Shown piece after piece: positions 9,365-18,621 of a stretch of 64,000 nt of DNA. This stretch comes from Aestuariibaculum sp. M13 (GTDB lineage Bacteria > Bacteroidota > Bacteroidia > Flavobacteriales > Flavobacteriaceae), in assembly GCF_024723255.1 (NCBI RefSeq), contig NZ_JANIAC010000001.1, positions 1,193,548 through 1,257,547 on the forward strand. The letters are read 5' to 3'. Made by a program: the position numbers and the translations under genes. Numbering within the stretch: position 1 is the stretch's first letter; each line of letters starts with the position of its first letter. Below the pieces are notes generated by a model. That model did no database searches. It was not told the origin of the DNA and saw nothing but the letters and a program-made list of their open reading frames with translations.

Positions 9365-12300
9365 ATGAAGTATTACTTAAAAACAACTCTCTTGTTTTCC
9401 TTCTTATTCTTCAGCATACAATTGTTTGCCCAGGAAAAGGAAATTAAAGGAACTGTTACCTCCAAAACAGACGGTATGCCTATCGCCGGGGGTAACGTAA
9501 TTATTCAAGGCACCTCTACCGGTACACTTACCGACTTCGATGGAAAATATACCATTATGGCAAAAGCCGGTGATGTATTAACATTCTCCTTCTTAGGAAT
9601 GACGACTGAAAAGGTAACTGTTGCCGATTCAAACACTATCAATGTGCAATTAGCAGAAGACAACGAACAACTTGCGGAAGTTGTAGTTACTGCCTTAGGT
9701 ATTAAGAAAGAGAAAAAAGCACTTACTTATTCTGCTCAGGAAGTTGGTGGCGACGAGCTTACTCGTGTTAAACAAACCAACCCAATTAACAGTTTATCTG
9801 GTAAATCTGCCGGTATTACCATTGCCAGAAGTTCATCTGGCTTAGGGGGAGCTACTAAAGTAGTTTTAAGAGGTAATGCCTCGACTTCTTATAACGATCC
9901 TCTTTACGTTATCGATGGTATCCCTATGTTAAACTCAGGTAACGGCGCTAACGGAAACGAACCTGGAACCGATATTTTTGGTAGTCAGACTGGTAACCGT
10001 GATGGTGGTGATGCCATGTCATTAATTAACCCTGATGACATTGAAAGTATGACCGTTTTAAAAGGAGCATCGGCTTCTGCACTTTACGGTAGTCAAGGTG
10101 CTAACGGGGTTATTTTAATTACCACTAAAAAAGGTAAAGAAGGCGCTTTAACTGTAAACTTTAACTCAAGCTTTACAGCCGACAATGTTATGTCCTTACC
10201 TAAATTACAATCGGAATACCAAAGTAATTCTGTTGGACAGGCTATTGCAGAAAATGGAAATGTAACTGACCCAAAATCGTGGGGAGCTAAAACATCTGGC
10301 TTAAACAACGATGCTGAATCGTTCTTCAATACAGGATTCACTTCAATTAACGCTTTATCGTTAACAGCTGGAAACCAAAAAGCACAGACATACTTATCTT
10401 ATGCAAATACTATTGGTGAAGGTGTTATCCCTGAAAACCGATTAACAAGAAACAACATTACTTTAAGGGAAACAGCTAAGTTTTTAAATGAAAAAATGGA
10501 TGTATCTGCAAGTGTAAACTTATCAGACCAACGCATCTGGAACCGTCCTACAAATGGCTTATATGCCAATCCTTTAACAGGACACTATTTAAACCCTGTG
10601 GGTATCGATAGAAATAGTTACAAAGAGAAATTTGAATATTTCAATACGGCCTTAAATCAAATGGATCAGTACGCAACATCGTTTGATGAAAACATTCAAC
10701 AAAATCCATATTGGTTAGCTTACAGAACACCTGGAAAAGATATCGCTCAACGTGTTTTAATTAACGCTTCATTAAAATATCAAATTACCGATGCGTTCTC
10801 TTTACAATCGAGAGCTAGCTACGATAAATCATTCTTTACTTACGAGAAAAAACAATACGCCGGAACAGATCCTGTAAACTCTGGTGATAACGGAAGATAC
10901 ATTTTAGAAAAAACCGAAAACAATCAACAGTATGTCGATTTCATTGCGAACTACAACAAAGATTTCGGAGATAATTTCACTTTCTCTGGGCTATTAGGAA
11001 CCAGTTTAACAAAATACACCATTGGAGATCAAATTCTTTTAGATTCTGGTCGTGATGGTGCTGGTCTTAAATACCCTAACTATTTCACTATTGCAAACTT
11101 TTTAACAACTAACAACATCTCTCAAAGTGTTGGTAGAAAAGAAATGCAGTCGGTATTTGCATCTGTAAATTTTGGTTATAAAAACTTATTATTTTTAGAT
11201 GTAACCGGAAGAAACGACTGGTCTTCAACCTTAGCACTTACAGATAGCTATTCATTCTTCTATCCTTCTGTTGGTTTAACAGGAATTATTAGTGATATGG
11301 TTGAATTACCAAAAGCTATTTCATTTGCTAAAGCGAGAGTTTCGTATGCTGAAGTAGGAACCGATATTCCAAACTATGCAACGATTCCTTTATATAAAAT
11401 CAGTGCAACCTCATCAAACATTCTTAAGCCATCTGTTGGACCTAAAGAAGGTGAAACTTTAAAACCTCAGCTTCAACAATCTTTAGAGTTTGGTACTGAG
11501 TGGCGTTTCTTAGGTAATCGTTTAGGATTCGATTTTACCTACTATGACACTAAAACTACAAACCAGATTTTCTACATTCAGGCAGAACCTAACCCATATG
11601 GTTATTCTCAAAACATTGTAAACGCTGGTGAGATTTCTAATAAAGGATTCGAAGTTGTGCTTAACGGAAAACCAGTAGTTGGAGATAACTTTAACTGGGA
11701 TACAGCTTTCAACTTTGCTCAAAACGATAACAAAGTCGTATCTGTTCACCCTGCCTTACAAAATGGTGATGCTATAATAACAGCTCGTGGTGTAAATGGT
11801 TATGAGTATTCTTTAATTGAAGGAGAAGATTTTGGTAGTATAAAAGCACGTTCATTAATCAGAGATGAAAATGGCACACCTGTAATCAATGATTCTGGAT
11901 CATTAATGTCTACCGATTTTGAAACAGTAGCACATGCACAACCAGATTTCACATTAGGATGGAACAACAATTTCACTTTTGGAAATTTCAACTTTAACTT
12001 CCTTATCGATGGTAAATTTGGAGGAGATGTTATGAGTGTTACTGAAGCAGTAAACGATTATTACGGTGTATCTCAAGCGTCTGCCGATGCCAGAAATAAT
12101 AATGGCGGAATGATTAATGTGGTTGACGAAGCTGGAAATGCCTCTCAAATAACGGCACAAGACTACTACAGTGCTGTTGGCGGAAGAGCAGGTATATTAG
12201 GTGAGTATGTTTATGATGCAACAAACGTGAGCTTAAGAGAACTTTCTGTTGGTTACAAATTAATCATGAGTCAAGGTGGCTTTATTGATAATATTAACTT

Positions 12301-12454
12301 CTCAATCATCGCAAACAACTTATTCTTCTTTTATAAAGATGCACCGTTCGATCCGAATATTGCAGCAAGTACCGGTTTAGGATTACAAGGTGTAGATATT
12401 TATAACCAGCCTTCTACAAGAAGCGTAGGGTTAAACATTAACATAAATTTCTAA
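9365..12454 (+). CDS. SusC/RagA-family TonB-linked outer membrane transporter
   Basis: A 1029-residue SusC-type transporter. It has a signal peptide (to about residue 22, LFAQEKEIKG), a carboxypeptidase-like domain (about 26-110, GTVTSKTDGMPIAGGNVIIQG), the TonB-box region EVVVTALGIKKEKKALTYS, the plug (DPLYVIDGIPM, LKGASASALYGSQGANGVI) and a beta-barrel ending in SVGLNININF. SusC proteins import oligosaccharides through a barrel capped by a SusD lid. Here susD follows after 5 bases and a GH20 hexosaminidase lies downstream, so a GlcNAc oligosaccharide is the likely cargo (inference from context). Confidence 0.96.
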   Translation: MKYYLKTTLLFSFLFFSIQLFAQEKEIKGTVTSKTDGMPIAGGNVIIQGTSTGTLTDFDGKYTIMAKAGDVLTFSFLGMTTEKVTVADSNTINVQLAEDNEQLAEVVVTALGIKKEKKALTYSAQEVGGDELTRVKQTNPINSLSGKSAGITIARSSSGLGGATKVVLRGNASTSYNDPLYVIDGIPMLNSGNGANGNEPGTDIFGSQTGNRDGGDAMSLINPDDIESMTVLKGASASALYGSQGANGVILITTKKGKEGALTVNFNSSFTADNVMSLPKLQSEYQSNSVGQAIAENGNVTDPKSWGAKTSGLNNDAESFFNTGFTSINALSLTAGNQKAQTYLSYANTIGEGVIPENRLTRNNITLRETAKFLNEKMDVSASVNLSDQRIWNRPTNGLYANPLTGHYLNPVGIDRNSYKEKFEYFNTALNQMDQYATSFDENIQQNPYWLAYRTPGKDIAQRVLINASLKYQITDAFSLQSRASYDKSFFTYEKKQYAGTDPVNSGDNGRYILEKTENNQQYVDFIANYNKDFGDNFTFSGLLGTSLTKYTIGDQILLDSGRDGAGLKYPNYFTIANFLTTNNISQSVGRKEMQSVFASVNFGYKNLLFLDVTGRNDWSSTLALTDSYSFFYPSVGLTGIISDMVELPKAISFAKARVSYAEVGTDIPNYATIPLYKISATSSNILKPSVGPKEGETLKPQLQQSLEFGTEWRFLGNRLGFDFTYYDTKTTNQIFYIQAEPNPYGYSQNIVNAGEISNKGFEVVLNGKPVVGDNFNWDTAFNFAQNDNKVVSVHPALQNGDAIITARGVNGYEYSLIEGEDFGSIKARSLIRDENGTPVINDSGSLMSTDFETVAHAQPDFTLGWNNNFTFGNFNFNFLIDGKFGGDVMSVTEAVNDYYGVSQASADARNNNGGMINVVDEAGNASQITAQDYYSAVGGRAGILGEYVYDATNVSLRELSVGYKLIMSQGGFIDNINFSIIANNLFFFYKDAPFDPNIAASTGLGLQGVDIYNQPSTRSVGLNININF

Positions 12455-12459
12455 GAAAG

Positions 12460-14055
12460 ATGAAAAATATATTAAAATATACTCTGGCTTCGGTTGTGGC
12501 CATAAGCTTAACAAATTGTACCGACCACTTTGAAGACTTAAATACCGATCCTTATGGTGAAGAACTAGTTGGTGGGTTAACACAACAAAACAACCACATC
12601 GGGTCTAATTTTGCTCCAATGTTCGCTAATGTTATACGTGTAGAACCAGCCTGGAACTACCAGTTACAACAAAACCTGAATGCCGATATATTTTCAGGTT
12701 ATATGACGGCTCCAACGCCTTTTGCTGGTAACATTAATAACCAGACTTATGCTTTGGTTAATGGTTGGAACGGTTTCATTTGGGGAGATGCATACGATTC
12801 TCAAAATGGTAATGGTGTCATGCCATATGCCAGAGACATTGCTCAAATGGTTGAATTAACCGGCGATCCTTCAGGAGAAAAATTTGTCTTCTTAGGAGAC
12901 ATCATTAAAGTTATGGCCATGCACCGTGTATCGGATGTATTCGGACCAATCAGATATTCAAAATTCAATGACTTTGCAACCACTGGAGAATACGATTCTC
13001 AGGAAACCGCTTATAAAACGTTCTTTGCTCAATTAGGCGAAGCTATCGACGGACTTGAAGCTTACGAAGGTGATGCACAATTCATTCCTTTCGATCAATC
13101 GTCTTTAGGTGGCGATATTGCTAAGTGGCGTATGTTCGCAAACTCATTACGTTTACGTTTAGCCATTCGCGTATCGAAAGTTGATGCGGCATTAGCCAAA
13201 ACCGAAGGTGAAAAATCCTTATCGAGTAACGCTGGTTTAATGGAAACAGAAAACATGTTAATTGATATGGGCGGATTCGTTCACCCAGTATACACCATTA
13301 GTAATGTATGGGGAGACATTTGCATGAGTGCCGAAATGGAATCTATCTTAAAAGGATTTAACGACGGTAGAATTGAAAAATACTTTAACGCTCCTGCTGA
13401 TGCGTCTTTAGGTGATTACAAAGGTATTCGTCAAGGTATTGAAATAGAAGCTAAAGGGCAATACGGAAGTCACTCTACTATTGGTCAGGTGGTTGAAGGC
13501 ACCGACAAAATATGGATGACATCTGCCGAAGTTTATTTTTTGAAAGCAGAAGCTGCTTTACGTGGCTGGGCAGGCGCAGGCGATGCAAAAACAAACTACG
13601 AAATGGGAGTTAAAGCATCATTTTCACAATTTGGTGTTGGCGGTGTTGACACATATTTAGCTGATAGTACAAGTACACCTAACGATTTTGTTGATGCATT
13701 AAACGCTGCTAATGATTATACGTATCCAAGTGATGTTACGATTGCTTTTGATGATGCTGGAACCAACGAAGAGAAACTGGAGCAAATCATTACTCAAAAA
13801 TGGATTGCTATGTTCCCTGATGGTCAGGAAGCCTGGAGTGAATTTAGACGCACTGGTTACCCAAGAGTATTCCCTGTAGTTATAAATAACAGTGGTGGTA
13901 CAATAGATACCGATATTCAAATCCGTAGAATCAACTTCGTAGATGTTGAAAAAAACACCAATGGTGCTAATGTACAAACTGCTGTAGGTATGTTAAAAGG
14001 CCCAGACAACGGAGGCACCAGATTATGGTGGGATACAGGTGCTGCAAATTTTTAA
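12460..14055 (+). CDS. SusD/RagB-family glycan-binding lipoprotein
   Basis: A 531-residue surface lipoprotein with a lipobox (LTNC, Cys about residue 20) and the SusD-like helical (TPR) scaffold. Typical motifs are DHFEDLNTDP near the mature N-terminus, WRMFANSLRLRLAIRVSKVD in the middle, and the TSAEVYFLKAEAALRGW segment. SusD proteins bind the glycan and act as the lid of the SusC pore. It starts five bases after susC. A strong hairpin at 14128-14156 follows before nagB, which may set a higher level of susCD mRNA than of the enzyme genes. Confidence 0.95.
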   Translation: MKNILKYTLASVVAISLTNCTDHFEDLNTDPYGEELVGGLTQQNNHIGSNFAPMFANVIRVEPAWNYQLQQNLNADIFSGYMTAPTPFAGNINNQTYALVNGWNGFIWGDAYDSQNGNGVMPYARDIAQMVELTGDPSGEKFVFLGDIIKVMAMHRVSDVFGPIRYSKFNDFATTGEYDSQETAYKTFFAQLGEAIDGLEAYEGDAQFIPFDQSSLGGDIAKWRMFANSLRLRLAIRVSKVDAALAKTEGEKSLSSNAGLMETENMLIDMGGFVHPVYTISNVWGDICMSAEMESILKGFNDGRIEKYFNAPADASLGDYKGIRQGIEIEAKGQYGSHSTIGQVVEGTDKIWMTSAEVYFLKAEAALRGWAGAGDAKTNYEMGVKASFSQFGVGGVDTYLADSTSTPNDFVDALNAANDYTYPSDVTIAFDDAGTNEEKLEQIITQKWIAMFPDGQEAWSEFRRTGYPRVFPVVINNSGGTIDTDIQIRRINFVDVEKNTNGANVQTAVGMLKGPDNGGTRLWWDTGAANF

Positions 14056-14127
14056 GATTTTCATAAGCATATATTTTTTGGTTTAGTTTAAACAGAGCGT
14101 TTTTTAATTTGAAAGAGAGCTCTTAAC

Positions 14128-14158
14128 AAGCAAGCAGAACATTGTTCTGCTTGCTTTT
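14128..14158 (+). terminator. Intra-operon hairpin between susD and nagB
   Basis: A perfect 13-bp stem (14128-14140 with 14144-14156) with a three-base loop is followed by only four T, ending ten bases before the nagB ATG. It could be a partial terminator, an mRNA-stabilising 3' end for susCD, or a hairpin that masks the nagB ribosome binding site. Confidence 0.7.
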
Positions 14159-14167
14159 AAAAAACAG

Positions 14168-16099
14168 ATGAAAATGAGAGTAGATATTACTGATTATAAA
14201 AGTATCGCCTACAGGGAGGCTGGAAAATTTGAAGAAACGCGCTTTGAAAAAATTCACAATGTTATTTTCGAATCTTCTCATGAAGCTTCATTAATTGTTG
14301 CTCAGGAAATAGCCACATTAATTCGTGATAAACAGTCGCAAGGACAACCATGTATACTTGGCTTAGCAACCGGATCATCTCCTATTAAAGTTTACGAAGA
14401 ACTGGTTCGTATGCACAAAGAAGAAGGTTTAAGTTTCTCTAATGTAGTTACTTTTAATCTCGATGAATACTATCCAATGGATAAAAATAATATTCAGAGT
14501 TACTACTACTTTATGCATGAACACTTGTTCAACCACATAGATATACTTTCAGAAAACATTAATATTCCAGATGGCAAAGTGCCTACCGACGAACTTTATC
14601 AATTCTGTATTGATTATGAAATGAAAATCAAATCTTATGGCGGATTAGACTTTCAATTGTTAGGTATTGGACGTACAGGACATATCGGTTTTAACGAACC
14701 CGGATCACACCTCAACTCCGGTACACGAAGCATCACTTTAGATCACATTACACGTGTTGATGCTGCTTCGTCATTTTTAGGAATAGATAACGTTCCGCGT
14801 AAAGCCATTACTATGGGAATTGGCACCATAAAAAGTGCTAAACGTATTGTTTTATTGGCTTGGGGAAACAATAAAGCTGAAATTATACAACAAGCCATTG
14901 AGGGCGACATAACCCCAAACATTCCAGCAACCTATTTACAGGAACACCACAACACAACCTTTGTGTTAGACCATGAAGCTGCTTTAGAACTAACCCGTGT
15001 AAAAACCCCTTGGTTAGTTACTTCTTGCTTATGGACCAATATTTTAAAATTAAAAGCTGTGGTTTGGCTAAGTGAATTACTAAATAAACCTATTCTAAAA
15101 CTAACTGATAAGGATTATAACGATAATGGCATGTCTGGCTTATTAACCGAAGAAGGCACTGCTTACGATTTAAACATTAAAATGTTTAATCAATTACAAC
15201 ATACCATAACAGGATGGCCTGGAGGAAAACCAAATGCCGATGACACCTACCGTCCTGAACGCGCTACACCAGAAAAAAAGCGCATTATTATATTTAGTCC
15301 ACACCCCGACGACGATGTCATTTCAATGGGAGGCACCTTCGATCGCCTTGTAGAGCAAGGTCACGAAGTGCATGTGGCTTACCAAACTTCAGGAAACATT
15401 GCTGTTTCAGACGAAGAGACATTAAAATTTGCAGAAATAGCAAACCTTTTCGAACCGAATTCAGAAATAGATAAAATTATTTCATACCTAAAAACAAAAC
15501 GAGAAAGCGACATCGATTGCTTGGAAGTGCGAAACCTTAAAGGGAAAATACGCCGTGGCGAATCGCTTGGTGCTACACGTTATTTAGGTTTAAAAGATGA
15601 AAATGTACACTTTTTAGATCTTCCGTTTTACGAAACCGGAACCATTAAAAAAGGGCATTTAACTTCAGCTGATATCAGTATCATGTGTAACCTGATTGAA
15701 AGCATAAAACCGCATCAAATATATGCCGCCGGCGATTTAGCCGATCCGCATGGTACACATCGTGTGTGTTTAAATGCCTTGTTTATGGCTTTGGAAGAAT
15801 TAAAATCAGTACCCCACATGAACGACTGTTGGGTTTGGTTGTATCGTGGCGCCTGGCATGAATGGGAATCATATGAAATTGATATGGCCATACCTATGAG
15901 TCCCGATCAGGTGCTTAAAAAACGTCATGCTATTTTTTACCACCAATCGCAAAAAGACGGTGTGATGTTTCAAGGCGACGATTCCAGAGAATTCTGGGTA
16001 CGTGCCGAAGACCGCAACCGCTTGACTGCAAAAAAATACAATGATTTAGGCTTAGCCGAATATGCGGCTATTGAAGCCTTTAAACGCTACCACTTTTAA
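14168..16099 (+). CDS. nagB: Glucosamine-6-phosphate deaminase fused to a PIG-L-type deacetylase domain
   Basis: A 643-residue fusion. Residues ~30-290 form the NagB domain (glucosamine-6-phosphate to fructose-6-phosphate plus ammonia), with ATGSSP, Asp99 in FNLDEYY and GIGRTGHIGFNEP (His172, Glu177). The residue matching E. coli NagB catalytic Asp141 is Thr170. Residues ~370-640 form a PIG-L/LmbE zinc deacetylase domain with HPDDD (His379) and DPHGTH. The fusion could deacetylate and deaminate GlcNAc-6-phosphate in one protein, replacing a separate NagA, which is absent nearby (inference). The architecture is seen in other Bacteroidota. The GH20 gene follows after 8 bases. An alternative start is the Met three codons in (14174). 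Confidence 0.88.
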   Translation: MKMRVDITDYKSIAYREAGKFEETRFEKIHNVIFESSHEASLIVAQEIATLIRDKQSQGQPCILGLATGSSPIKVYEELVRMHKEEGLSFSNVVTFNLDEYYPMDKNNIQSYYYFMHEHLFNHIDILSENINIPDGKVPTDELYQFCIDYEMKIKSYGGLDFQLLGIGRTGHIGFNEPGSHLNSGTRSITLDHITRVDAASSFLGIDNVPRKAITMGIGTIKSAKRIVLLAWGNNKAEIIQQAIEGDITPNIPATYLQEHHNTTFVLDHEAALELTRVKTPWLVTSCLWTNILKLKAVVWLSELLNKPILKLTDKDYNDNGMSGLLTEEGTAYDLNIKMFNQLQHTITGWPGGKPNADDTYRPERATPEKKRIIIFSPHPDDDVISMGGTFDRLVEQGHEVHVAYQTSGNIAVSDEETLKFAEIANLFEPNSEIDKIISYLKTKRESDIDCLEVRNLKGKIRRGESLGATRYLGLKDENVHFLDLPFYETGTIKKGHLTSADISIMCNLIESIKPHQIYAAGDLADPHGTHRVCLNALFMALEELKSVPHMNDCWVWLYRGAWHEWESYEIDMAIPMSPDQVLKKRHAIFYHQSQKDGVMFQGDDSREFWVRAEDRNRLTAKKYNDLGLAEYAAIEAFKRYHF

Positions 16100-16107
16100 A
16101 AATTAAC

Positions 16108-18141
16108 ATGACTAGATTACTTGCTATACTTTACCTAATCACTTTAAATTGTTTCTCTCAATCCAATTTAATGGAAACCTACAATTTAATGCCATGGCCA
16201 AAATCGATACAGGAAAATAACCAACGTTTCATTATAGATGAAAACCTAACCGTGTCTATTGACGGTAAAAATCAAAAACGGGTTCAGCACGGCGTCACTT
16301 CATTTTTAAGACGTTTATCTAACCGAAGTGGTGTCTTTATAAATGAAGGTTTCGCCGTACCACTATCTAACAATCAACAAGCATCAATTCAAATAACTTA
16401 TAAAAAGTCTGCTGAGTTAATTATTCAAGATGACGAGTCTTACCAATTAGATATAAATTCTAACAAAGTAACACTTGTTGCCAATACAGATGTTGGGGCC
16501 ATTCGAGGATTGGAAACACTTTTACAATTATTAACGAACACCAATTCTGAATACTATCTACCCGGTGTTTCTATCTCCGATGCCCCACGTTTTGTATGGC
16601 GTGGTTTAATGATTGACGTTTCCAGACACTTTCATCCCATAGACGTTATAAAACGCAATCTCGACGCTATGGCTTCTGTAAAAATGAATGTCTTTCACTG
16701 GCATTTAACAGACGACCAAGGCTTTAGAATTGAGTCGAAAACCTATCCCAAACTACACGAATTGGCTTCCGACAGACTATACTATACTCAAGAACAAATC
16801 AAGGACATTGTAGAGTATGCCTCTATTCTTGGCATTCGAGTAATTCCGGAATTTGATGTTCCTGGTCACGCTACAGCCATTTTAACGGCCTATCCTGAAC
16901 TTGGAAGTAAACCCGGAGCAACCTATAAAATTGAACGTTATGCGGGTGTTTTCGATCCGACTTTAGATCCTACAAAAGAGGATGTATATGTTTTTTTAGA
17001 AAACTTATTTACTGAAATAGCCCCCTTATTCCCTGACAGTTATTTTCATATTGGCGGCGATGAAAACGAAGGCAAACACTGGGATGCTAACGAGCATATT
17101 CAACAGTTTAAAAAAGAACATAATCTTGCTACTAATCACGATTTACAAACCTATTTTAATATCCGATTAGAAAAAATTCTGAAAAAACTAGATAAAAAAC
17201 TGGTTGGCTGGGATGAAATTATGACACCAAATATGCCGAAAACAGCCATTATTCATTCGTGGAGAGGTGAACATGAAGGCTTAGCAAAGGGCGGAACCTT
17301 AATTGAAGCTGCTAAAAAAGGGTATAACACCATTTTATCTAACGGATTTTATATTGACCGCATGGAATCTGTGGTGAAACATTACCAAACCGAACCGATT
17401 GGAGATGTACAACTAACCGAAGACGAACGAAACCGTATTTTAGGTGGCGAAGTCACCATGTGGAGCGAACTGGTAACACCATTAACCATCGACTCCAGAA
17501 TCTGGCCAAGAACAGCTGCCATAGCCGAGCGCTTATGGTCACAAAAAGACATTACGGATGTTGATAAGATGCTGAAACGTTTAGAAGTTATTAATTATAG
17601 ATTGGAAGAGGTTGGCATTACCCATATTAGAAACAAAGGGGTAATTTTAAGAAACCTGAGTAATAATCAGGATATTTCAGGATTGGAAATACTTTCTAAT
17701 GTTTGTGAACCACTTAAAATTTACAGCCGAAATGAAGGCGGTACCGAGTATAAAACCTACTCGCCTTTCACCCTATTTGCCGATGCCTGTAATGTAGACG
17801 CCAACGATGCTTTAAAATTTAAAAAAGCCGTTACAAACTATACTGAATCACCTAACGAAGCGCACAAATCGGATATTATTACACTATTGGAAGCTTGGTC
17901 AAAAAACCATAAAGCTTTTCAAAAAATAGATAAAAGCCCTAAGATAGCACCGCTGGAATCTTTATCGTTTAACCTTTCGGAAAGTGCTAAGTTTTTATTG
18001 AAGCTGTCACAAAAAGAAAAGCTATCGAAGAATGACATAAAATCATTCAAATCTCGAATAGAAACCTTAAAACAACCTTTCGCAGATGTTGAATTGGTTA
18101 TTGTAAACGATATGGAAAAACTATTTGAAGCCTTAAAATAA
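16108..18141 (+). CDS. GH20 beta-N-acetylhexosaminidase
   Basis: A 677-residue family 20 glycoside hydrolase that removes terminal beta-linked GlcNAc (or GalNAc) from oligosaccharides. It has a signal peptide (about 1-18), a GH20 N-terminal domain, and the TIM barrel with FVWRGLMIDVSRHF, NVFHWHLTDDQGFRIESK and the catalytic pair Asp318-Glu319 in HIGGDENEGKHW. The pair fits substrate-assisted catalysis. It is last in the susC-susD-nagB-GH20 unit and probably periplasmic. Its last 9 bases overlap the convergent DUF3157-like gene. About 130 C-terminal residues after the barrel are helical and unassigned. Confidence 0.95.
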   Translation: MTRLLAILYLITLNCFSQSNLMETYNLMPWPKSIQENNQRFIIDENLTVSIDGKNQKRVQHGVTSFLRRLSNRSGVFINEGFAVPLSNNQQASIQITYKKSAELIIQDDESYQLDINSNKVTLVANTDVGAIRGLETLLQLLTNTNSEYYLPGVSISDAPRFVWRGLMIDVSRHFHPIDVIKRNLDAMASVKMNVFHWHLTDDQGFRIESKTYPKLHELASDRLYYTQEQIKDIVEYASILGIRVIPEFDVPGHATAILTAYPELGSKPGATYKIERYAGVFDPTLDPTKEDVYVFLENLFTEIAPLFPDSYFHIGGDENEGKHWDANEHIQQFKKEHNLATNHDLQTYFNIRLEKILKKLDKKLVGWDEIMTPNMPKTAIIHSWRGEHEGLAKGGTLIEAAKKGYNTILSNGFYIDRMESVVKHYQTEPIGDVQLTEDERNRILGGEVTMWSELVTPLTIDSRIWPRTAAIAERLWSQKDITDVDKMLKRLEVINYRLEEVGITHIRNKGVILRNLSNNQDISGLEILSNVCEPLKIYSRNEGGTEYKTYSPFTLFADACNVDANDALKFKKAVTNYTESPNEAHKSDIITLLEAWSKNHKAFQKIDKSPKIAPLESLSFNLSESAKFLLKLSQKEKLSKNDIKSFKSRIETLKQPFADVELVIVNDMEKLFEALK

Positions 18142-18582
18142 TTTACCTGCTTCAATAATGGTAAACCCGGTTCGCTTATAATCGACCTTTTTCCCATTGG
18201 CACAAAACTGATATCTGCCTTTAGATTTTTGCTCTGAGGCAGATAACAGGATCACCTCTTCTACTGAACAATTATAATCTTTAGCGACTTTAGCTTTTAC
18301 ATCATCAATAGTCGCTCGGCCTTTCTTTAACTGCGATTGAATTTTATTGTTTAGTTTAGGTTCTTCAAAACCTTCACCCAATTTACAAGCATCATCTTTT
18401 ACAGATATAGCTTCAGAAATATCCTTTTTGGGAACATCCTTAGGCATGGCATCAATATATTCCCAGGTGTAATCAGCTTTTAACAGAACTCTGCGACCAT
18501 CTTCGGTTTTAACAATATAATTATTTTGAGCAAACGATACAGATGTGATAAAAAGTAATAAAAGGAAAACTATTGATTTCAT
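18133..18582 (-). CDS. Secreted DUF3157-like protein
   Basis: A small secreted protein with signal peptide MKSIVFLLLLFITSVSFAQ, then a short beta-rich stretch (NYIVKTEDGRRVLLKADYTW) that matches what is annotated as DUF3157. The C-terminal half is unassigned and has two cysteines (DYNCSVEEV, YQFCANGKKVDYKR). I start it at 18582 rather than the longer frame at 18609, because a promoter element at 18607-18614 covers the longer start and the signal peptide begins here. The function is unknown. It overlaps the GH20 gene end by 9 bases on the opposite strand. Confidence 0.75.
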   Translation of the reverse strand: MKSIVFLLLLFITSVSFAQNNYIVKTEDGRRVLLKADYTWEYIDAMPKDVPKKDISEAISVKDDACKLGEGFEEPKLNNKIQSQLKKGRATIDDVKAKVAKDYNCSVEEVILLSASEQKSKGRYQFCANGKKVDYKRTGFTIIEAGKLF

Positions 18583-18606
18583 AGAATATTTATAATTGGA
18601 TGTACT

Positions 18607-18614
18607 CAAAAGTA
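18607..18614 (-). promoter_or_regulatory. Promoter -7 element for the DUF3157-like gene
   Basis: Minus-strand TACTTTTG fits TAnnTTTG and lies 25 bases before the chosen start codon. It sits just 3' of the M61 peptidase gene (ends 18622), so the small gene has its own promoter. Confidence 0.55.
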
Positions 18615-18621
18615 CAAATTA

